Source: Streptomyces sp. ADI95-17
Lineage (GTDB): Bacteria > Actinomycetota > Actinomycetes > Streptomycetales > Streptomycetaceae
DNA length: 64,000 bases
Assembly: GCF_003846175.1 (NCBI RefSeq)
Contig: NZ_ML123044.1
Span: 876,877-940,876, forward strand
Direction of reading: 5' to 3'
A program made the translations under genes and the position numbers. The notes under the pieces were generated by a model. The model saw nothing but the letters and a program-made list of their open reading frames with translations, was not told the origin of the DNA and did no database searches. This document shows positions 58,668 to 64,000 of the stretch, piece by piece (within the stretch, counting starts at the first letter, position 1; each line of letters starts with the position of its first letter).

Positions 58668-59606
58668 TCAGACGTCGATCCGGGACAGACGGCGGATCAC
58701 GATGAATCCGATCGCGTAGAGAGTGATGGCGATGACCACCGCGACCTGGCCGATGAAGGCACCGGTCATGCGGTCGAGGGCGCCTGGCATGACGGCGTTC
58801 ATCAGGAGCATGGCGCCCAGGCCGAAGATGGGAACGGCGTAGGCGGTGACGGTGACCTGGGAGAGTTGGGTCTTGACCTCGCGTCGGGTCTCCTTGCGCT
58901 CCTCCAGCGTCTCGGTGAGGTTGCGCAGGGAGCTGACGACCGTACCGCCGGCCCGGTTGGACAGGACGAGGGTGGTGACGAGGACGACGAGTTCGCGGGA
59001 GGGAAGCCGATCGGTCAGCTCGCTCAGCGCGTCGTCGAGCGGTTCACCCACAGCGAGGCGTCGGGAGACCCTGGACAGTTCCTCGCCCGCCGGGTCCTCC
59101 ATCTCGTCCGCCGCCATGCTGATGGAGGTGCGCAGCGCGAGGCCGGCCTGGGTGGCGTTGGCGAGGATACGGGCGAGCTCGGGAAGCTGGTTGATGAAGC
59201 GTTCGGTGCGCTTGGTCCGCTCCCAGTTCAGGAAGGCGTTGGTGCCCCAGAGGCCGATCAGGGCGGCGACCGGGCCGAAGAAGCTCGCGAGCATCGACGA
59301 GGCGATCATCCAGAGCCCGGCCATCGCGACGAGGGCGCTGACGAAGAACTCCCCCGGGGTGATGTCGAGGCCGGTGGCAGCCAGCTTGAGTTCGAGCTTC
59401 CGGCCGAGGCCGGTCTTGCGCAACCTGGCATCAAGGCCGCGGAACCGTCGGTGCCGCCCGGTCTCAGGAATCTGACCGGTGTACGACAGACGGTCCACCA
59501 TGGCGTCCCGGTCGGCCTTGCCGCCGGAGTAGGCGTGCAGGCCCATGACGCCCGTGACGCCGGCGAGCAGCGTCACGCCGATGGTGAGAAGAGGAAGATT
59601 CGTCAT
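58668..59606 (-). CDS. tadB: TadB-like secretion F protein
   Basis: A 312-residue membrane protein. It begins with a membrane helix (LPLLTIGVTLLAGVTGVMGL), then a basic cytoplasmic part, two middle helices, the T2SSF core FINQLPELARILANATQAGLALRTSISMAADEM and a C-terminal helix pair. It is the platform partner of TadC. It lies 9 bases after cpaF and its stop touches the tadC start. Confidence 0.88.
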   Translation of the reverse strand: MTNLPLLTIGVTLLAGVTGVMGLHAYSGGKADRDAMVDRLSYTGQIPETGRHRRFRGLDARLRKTGLGRKLELKLAATGLDITPGEFFVSALVAMAGLWMIASSMLASFFGPVAALIGLWGTNAFLNWERTKRTERFINQLPELARILANATQAGLALRTSISMAADEMEDPAGEELSRVSRRLAVGEPLDDALSELTDRLPSRELVVLVTTLVLSNRAGGTVVSSLRNLTETLEERKETRREVKTQLSQVTVTAYAVPIFGLGAMLLMNAVMPGALDRMTGAFIGQVAVVIAITLYAIGFIVIRRLSRIDV

Positions 59607-59615
59607 GACACGTAC

Positions 59616-60953
59616 CTAGTTGGCCTCTCGGGTGGCGAGCTGTTCGGCGGATTCGGCGACCCCGAAGGCCTGCGGGATGGGCTGGCTGGCCATGAAGAGG
59701 CGCTCGGCGATCTTGCGGGGGATCGGGAGGTAGTTGAACTCGCCGTTGATCCGCCCCTCGGCGTCCATCGGCTGGGCGTCGAACTTGGCGACCGTCACGA
59801 TGCGGTAGGGGTCGCGCCCGTGCGAATCGAGGACGGCGATCTCGGTGATCTTTCGGGAACCGTCGGCGTGCCTGGTGAGCTGGACGATGACATCGACGGC
59901 GCTGTTGATCTGGTCGTGCAGCGCCTCGAACGGGATCTTGATCTCGGACATCGAGGCCAGGGTCTGCAGACGCATGAGCGCGTCCTCGGCGTTGTTGGCG
60001 TGGACGGTGGCGAGCGAGCCGTCGTGACCGGTCGACATCGCCTGGAGCATGTCGAGCGATTCGCCACCACGGACCTCACCCACGACGATGCGGTCGGGTC
60101 GCATACGAAGAGAGTTGCGGACCAGGTCACGGATGGTGATCTGGCCCTTCCCCTCGACGTTCGCCGGCCGGGACTCCAATCGGATGACGTGGCTCTGCTG
60201 GAGCTGGAGCTCGGCGGAGTCCTCGATGGTGACGATGCGCTCCCTGTCAGGGATCAGACCGGAGAGCGCGTTGAGGAGCGTCGTCTTCCCGGTGCCAGTG
60301 GCGCCGGAGACGATCACGTTGAGCTTGGCCTGGACAAGGCCGGACAACAGAATCAGCATCTGATCGTCGAGCGAGCCGACATTGATCATTTCCTGGAGCG
60401 TGAAGGCCCTCGGGAACCGTCGGATGGTGAGCGTCGCACCGGTCAGCGACAGCGGCGGGATGATCACGTTGACACGCTCACCACTGGGTAGACGCGCGTC
60501 GACCATGGGGTTCTGCTCGTCCACACGACGGTTGACCGTGGACACGATGCGCTCGATGGTCTGCATCAGCTGCTCGTGCGAACTGAAACGCATCGGCAGC
60601 TTCTCGACCTTGCCGCTGCGCTCGACGAAGATCTGGTCCGGCCCGTTCACCATGATTTCGGTGATCGACGCGTCTTCGAGGAGCGGTTCCAGAATGCCGA
60701 GCCCGAGGGCCTCGTCGACGACCCGGCGGATCAGCTGGGTGCGTTCGACAGTGGAGAGCACTGGGCCCTCACGGCTGATGATGTGGCTGAGTACACGCTC
60801 CAGCCTCGCTCGCCGGTCTGCGGCGGCGAGCGAGGACATTTCCGCCAGGTCGATCTCTTCGAGCAGCTTGGCGCGGTAGGTGGCCACCATGTGGCTGTCC
60901 TCCCGCGCCCCGCCGTTCTTCTCGGGGGCAGTCATGCGTGCCCGCAGACTCAT
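59616..60953 (-). CDS. cpaF: CpaF/TadA pilus-assembly ATPase
   Basis: A 445-residue secretion ATPase of the VirB11/GspE superfamily that drives Flp pilus assembly in the cytoplasm. Walker A VSGATGTGKTT (216-225), the Asp/His boxes around IEDSAELQLQQSHVIRLESR, Walker B-like RPDRIVVGEVRGGE and GHDGSLATVHANNAEDALMRL are intact. GAGGAG precedes the ATG. It follows the two TadE-like genes by 59 bases. Confidence 0.94.
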   Translation of the reverse strand: MSLRARMTAPEKNGGAREDSHMVATYRAKLLEEIDLAEMSSLAAADRRARLERVLSHIISREGPVLSTVERTQLIRRVVDEALGLGILEPLLEDASITEIMVNGPDQIFVERSGKVEKLPMRFSSHEQLMQTIERIVSTVNRRVDEQNPMVDARLPSGERVNVIIPPLSLTGATLTIRRFPRAFTLQEMINVGSLDDQMLILLSGLVQAKLNVIVSGATGTGKTTLLNALSGLIPDRERIVTIEDSAELQLQQSHVIRLESRPANVEGKGQITIRDLVRNSLRMRPDRIVVGEVRGGESLDMLQAMSTGHDGSLATVHANNAEDALMRLQTLASMSEIKIPFEALHDQINSAVDVIVQLTRHADGSRKITEIAVLDSHGRDPYRIVTVAKFDAQPMDAEGRINGEFNYLPIPRKIAERLFMASQPIPQAFGVAESAEQLATREAN

Positions 60954-61012
60954 TGCGTAACTCCTCGCTCAGACTTGCTTGTGGTGCTCCGGTTGTGCGA
61001 TGCGGGCCCCGA

Positions 61013-61411
61013 TCACCCTCGCGGCATGGTGGAACTGCGCTTGGCCCAACCCCAGTCGTCGATACCTGGAACGACGGAGGGGATCCTCACGCGGGTGGTG
61101 TAGGTCACGTCGCCGGACCCGCCGTGGCGGCTGAACTTCGAGTTCTTGTGGCTGCCGAGCCAGTCACTCATTGCCTCGCGGCCCGCCCGCTCGGAATCCC
61201 CACGCGGCACGTCCTGAGAGGCGGCGCGCGCCGCCGTGCGGGCGCCGGTGCCCGCCTGATTGGCGGCGTACGCTGCGACCCCCAACTGGATCGCGAAGAG
61301 ACCCACCAGCAGCATCAGCGGGATGAAGCCCATGTACTCGAAGGCGACCTGCCCGCGGTCGCGGCGGGACGCAAAGGCCCTCCGGCCCGGTGTGTGCGTG
61401 CGCATGCTCAT
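61013..61411 (-). CDS. TadE-like pseudopilin 2
   Basis: A 132-residue protein with a TadE-type N-terminus: RRDRG-QVAFEYMGFIPLMLLVGLF, a class III site with Glu at +5 and Tyr at +6, then a membrane helix and a small extracytoplasmic part. It is a probable minor pilin of the Tad pilus. The ATG overlaps the stop of the first TadE-like gene by four bases. Confidence 0.83.
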   Translation of the reverse strand: MSMRTHTPGRRAFASRRDRGQVAFEYMGFIPLMLLVGLFAIQLGVAAYAANQAGTGARTAARAASQDVPRGDSERAGREAMSDWLGSHKNSKFSRHGGSGDVTYTTRVRIPSVVPGIDDWGWAKRSSTMPRG

Positions 61412-61875
61412 CGCTCGGCCTCCAACGGCGACGCGGCGTTGCCCTCGATGGTCATCGGCAGGTTGAAGACTCCGGGGACCAGGACCGGCACCCGCAGCTT
61501 CACCGTGGCCTTGTACAACCCGGACGAGTCATCGCACTTCGTCCGCTTCATCCCCTCCCGCCACACCTTCGGCAGGTTCTTCTCGGACGCGTCCCGGCAG
61601 GCATGACCCCGCGAGCCCTCCGAGATCGCCCCCGCGTGGGCTGCCTCGTCCGCCGCATTCGCCGCCAAAGAGAACGTGTAGCCGATCAACGCGCACTGCC
61701 AGAGCGCGACGCACAACAGGATGATCAGCGGCGTGACGCCCAGGAACTCGATCGCGGTCTGGCCCCGGTCACGCCCCCGGCCGACGAGGTGGACGCGCGT
61801 CCCACCCCGCGCCGGGGCGGCATCACCGTAACGCCTTCCCCGTATCTCCGTGTCTTTCGTCTCGGTTGCTGTCAT
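61408..61875 (-). CDS. TadE-like pseudopilin 1
   Basis: A 155-residue protein. A 38-residue basic leader ends RDRG-QTAIEFLGVTPLIILLCVALWQ: Gly, Glu at +5, Phe at +6. A membrane helix and an extracytoplasmic part with a Cys pair (HACRD, TKCDD) follow. It begins 3 bases after the cpaE stop codon with no ribosome-binding site of its own, so translation is coupled. Confidence 0.83.
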   Translation of the reverse strand: MTATETKDTEIRGRRYGDAAPARGGTRVHLVGRGRDRGQTAIEFLGVTPLIILLCVALWQCALIGYTFSLAANAADEAAHAGAISEGSRGHACRDASEKNLPKVWREGMKRTKCDDSSGLYKATVKLRVPVLVPGVFNLPMTIEGNAASPLEAER

Positions 61876-61878
61876 TGG

Positions 61879-63177
61879 TCAACTTGCCCCCTGGGTCGTC
61901 TGCCGGTTCCGGGAGTCGCCGCCGCGGTCGCGTCGGCGACCGATCGAGCCTCGGTCGTTCTTGAACTTCGCGATGCTCTTCGCACCGTTCTTTTCCGCCT
62001 TCTCAGGAACCTTGACGATGCCGAGCTCGCCCGCAAGGGCCCAGAGGGCCTGTTTGACCGTGCTCTTGGAGTCGAGTTCATGCAGTCGGCCCGCGTCGAC
62101 GACGGCCTGGAGTTCCTTGAAGTTCGCGGGAACGGCGGTGTTGGCCGTCGTGGTCCCGGTGATCTTCTCGATCAGCTGCGGCTGGATCTCGGTGCTGCGG
62201 ATGAAGCGGTTGACAAGCGTGACCGTGTCCTCGGCCTTGCGGATCTGGAGCCGTTCCCACATCCGTACGACCCGCTTCGCACCACGCACCGCGATCACAT
62301 CGGGTGTGGTGACCAGCAGTGCCGTGTCGGCCATCTCGATGGCCGCCGCGCTGGCGCCCTGGAGCTGGCTGCCGCAGTCGATCACCACGACCTCGTAGCG
62401 CGAGCGCAGGGCGCTGACGATCTGCCGGGCCGAGCGGTCGCTGACCTCCTCGGCGCTCTCGCCCTCGTTGGGGGCCAGCAGCAGCGCCAGGCCGGTGCCG
62501 TGACTGAACACGGCATCGGACAGGACGCGTGGCGATATGTCGTTGATCGTCGACAGGTCGACGATGGAACGCCGGAACTGCACATCGAGGTACGAGCCGA
62601 TGTCGCCGGTCTGGAGGTCCAGGTCGACCAGGGCGACGTTGCGCCCGGATGTCTGCGCCGCCAGGGCGATCTGTACGGCGGTGACGGTGGCGCCCACACC
62701 GCCCTTGGCGCCGCTGACCGTGACGACCGTACCGCCGGGACCGGTGAAGACATCGGCCCCGGTGGTCAGGTGGCGGCGGACTCCGACGGACCACTGGGCC
62801 GCGGATTGAACCCTGTTGGCCAATTCTTCGTAGCTCAGGGGGAGGGTGACGACACCGCGCGCACCCGACTCCATCGCGGACGAGAACAGACCGGGGGTGA
62901 CATCGGCGGTGATCAGCACGACCCCGATGGCGGGGAAGCGCAGGGAGACCTCCCGGATCAGTTCCAGCGCCGGCACCGGTCCGATCCGCTCGTGGACCAG
63001 CACGACCTCGGGCAGATCGTCCAGCGACTCGCCCGCGAGGCGGGCGAGGGTGTCGATCAGCTGGGTCGAGTCGGTGACCGGAGCGGCCGGCTCTGCGTCG
63101 GGGAGCTGGCTGAGCAGGGTGGTGACGGATCTGGCCGCGTCGACGTCACCGACGGCCGGGACGATCCTCGTGGTCAT
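61879..63177 (-). CDS. cpaE: CpaE/TadZ-like ATPase
   Basis: A 432-residue protein with a receiver-like N-terminal domain (about 1-130) lacking a clear phosphorylation site, and a MinD/ParA-like ATPase domain with SGAKGGVGAT (155-164). The second lysine of the deviant Walker A is absent, as is usual for TadZ/CpaE. VALVDLDLQTGDIGSYLD, VVVIDCGSQL and the C-terminal basic tail complete it. It localises pilus assembly to a site on the membrane. GAGGAT precedes the ATG. Confidence 0.9.
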   Translation of the reverse strand: MTTRIVPAVGDVDAARSVTTLLSQLPDAEPAAPVTDSTQLIDTLARLAGESLDDLPEVVLVHERIGPVPALELIREVSLRFPAIGVVLITADVTPGLFSSAMESGARGVVTLPLSYEELANRVQSAAQWSVGVRRHLTTGADVFTGPGGTVVTVSGAKGGVGATVTAVQIALAAQTSGRNVALVDLDLQTGDIGSYLDVQFRRSIVDLSTINDISPRVLSDAVFSHGTGLALLLAPNEGESAEEVSDRSARQIVSALRSRYEVVVIDCGSQLQGASAAAIEMADTALLVTTPDVIAVRGAKRVVRMWERLQIRKAEDTVTLVNRFIRSTEIQPQLIEKITGTTTANTAVPANFKELQAVVDAGRLHELDSKSTVKQALWALAGELGIVKVPEKAEKNGAKSIAKFKNDRGSIGRRRDRGGDSRNRQTTQGAS

Positions 63178-63184
63178 TCGATCC

Positions 63185-63892
63185 TCACTTGTCCTTGTCG
63201 AGCGTGTAGGTGCGGTCGCCCGGACGGATGGTGCTGTCGCTGCCGGAGGCGATGAGCGCGAGGCGTACGTGCTCCGCGAAGGACTCGGCGTAGGCGATGC
63301 GCTGGGTGTCGAGCGTGTTGAGCGCGAAGGTGATCGGGACGGCCTCGGTGCCCATGTTGGACTTGCCGTCGCTGCTGGGCTCCAGAGCGGTCAGCTTGCC
63401 GACGTCCAGCACCTTGGCGTTGGAGACGATGACCTTCGACTGGGACGCCTGACCGTCATTTTCACCGGCAAAGGTGGCGTAGATGTTGACGGTGGCACCG
63501 GGGGTGATCTTGCCCGCGACACCGGTCGCCGCGTCGATCATGATGGCGATCTCCTGTTCCCCGGGCTGGAGTTCGGGGCGGCGCTGCATCATGTCGGACT
63601 GGAGGAGCGAGCCCTTGCGCAGCTGGGTGACGGCGATCTTGCCGTTGACCTCGGAGAGGTCCGTCACCGCGTTGCCGGACAGCCAGCGCTTGGGCATCGA
63701 GATCTTTTCGAACTGCCCCGAGGACAGGGCGGTATAGGGGGCTACATCGGACTTCAGCTGGTAGGCCGAGACCTCCGGCCCGACCTTGGAATTGACGTCG
63801 CTGATCACCGAGAGCACGCCGGCGAAGGCGCCGAAGGCGCACAGAACCGACAAAAGCAGGAGTATCACGCCGCGGCGCTGACGGGAGTTCAT
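63185..63892 (-). CDS. cpaB: CpaB/RcpC-like SAF-domain pilus protein
   Basis: A 235-residue protein with an N-terminal membrane helix (RRGVILLLLSVLCAFGAFAGVL) and a SAF domain (about 45-115: SAYQLKSDVAPYTALSSGQFEKISMPKRWL, AVTQLRKGSLLQ), then the RcpC/CpaB C-terminal part with GKITPGATVNIYATF. It acts outside the membrane in Flp pilus biogenesis. ATG 63892 (GAGGTT upstream) is preferred over TTG 63913. It is the first gene of the Tad operon seen here. Confidence 0.87.
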   Translation of the reverse strand: MNSRQRRGVILLLLSVLCAFGAFAGVLSVISDVNSKVGPEVSAYQLKSDVAPYTALSSGQFEKISMPKRWLSGNAVTDLSEVNGKIAVTQLRKGSLLQSDMMQRRPELQPGEQEIAIMIDAATGVAGKITPGATVNIYATFAGENDGQASQSKVIVSNAKVLDVGKLTALEPSSDGKSNMGTEAVPITFALNTLDTQRIAYAESFAEHVRLALIASGSDSTIRPGDRTYTLDKDK

Positions 63893-64000
63893 GGGCCGGA
63901 CAACCTCGTTCAATTCGGATGCGTGGGGCAGCGGACGGAAGGGCGTCTACGGAGGAAAAGCGGAAGCGCTGGGACTGCGGTGGCGCTAGGACTGCGGTGG

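Overview
The window is about 72% G+C with strong third-position G/C bias, frequent GTG starts, many leaderless-looking promoters and families typical of actinomycetes (short-form UppS, WhiJ-like HTH plus DUF397, LAXTG sortase signal, F420-type LLM oxidoreductase). It looks like core chromosome of a Streptomyces species. I see no rRNA, tRNA, CRISPR array, prophage or biosynthetic cluster. The only mobile-element trace is one truncated IS5-type transposase.

Layout. 1-7.4 kb: a class A penicillin-binding protein (cut by the window start), an SPFH protein, a ribbon-helix-helix protein, then a PadR regulator with a two-gene ABC exporter. 7.5-10.3 kb: a G+C-poorer three-gene unit (helical WXG-like protein, DUF1023 alpha/beta hydrolase, lipoprotein). 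10.9-13.1 kb: oxyR divergent from ahpC-ahpD, the peroxide response. 13.2-18.3 kb: AI-2E family permease, secreted lysozyme-fold protein, PIN-PhoH ATPase, isoprenyl transferase. 18.5-27.8 kb: aldo/keto reductase, lipoprotein, AlkZ-like DNA glycosylase, methyltransferase, prepilin peptidase, DUF192 protein, and an XRE-cupin regulator divergent from an alcohol dehydrogenase/APC permease pair.

28-35 kb is the most unusual part. Two large proteins share one architecture: a four-helix membrane domain of about 170 residues, then a complete Flp-type (class III) prepilin cleavage motif with its pilin helix, then a long extracellular region. One of them ends in a Tox-REase-5-like nuclease domain and is followed by an Imm52-like immunity gene. 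The window also carries the machinery that could process them: a prepilin peptidase at 23 kb and a complete Tad/Flp pilus locus at 52.9-63.9 kb. I infer a polymorphic toxin that is membrane-held and perhaps released or displayed by prepilin processing.

35-52 kb holds accessory enzymes and regulators: DinB and LLM proteins, the IS5 remnant, a MarR regulator beside a Ser/Thr kinase fused to an MFS exporter, a serine hydrolase, a LAHTG sortase substrate, an MBL hydrolase, an erythromycin-esterase family protein divergent from a double-HTH MerR regulator, a DHFR-like reductase, AraC and VOC proteins, and a WhiJ/DUF397/anti-sigma module framed by two copies of the same terminator. 52.9-63.9 kb is a minus-strand Tad locus reading cpaB, cpaE/tadZ, two TadE-like genes, cpaF/tadA, tadB, tadC, histidine kinase, response regulator, flp pilin, tadG-like, lipoprotein, OmpA-like protein.
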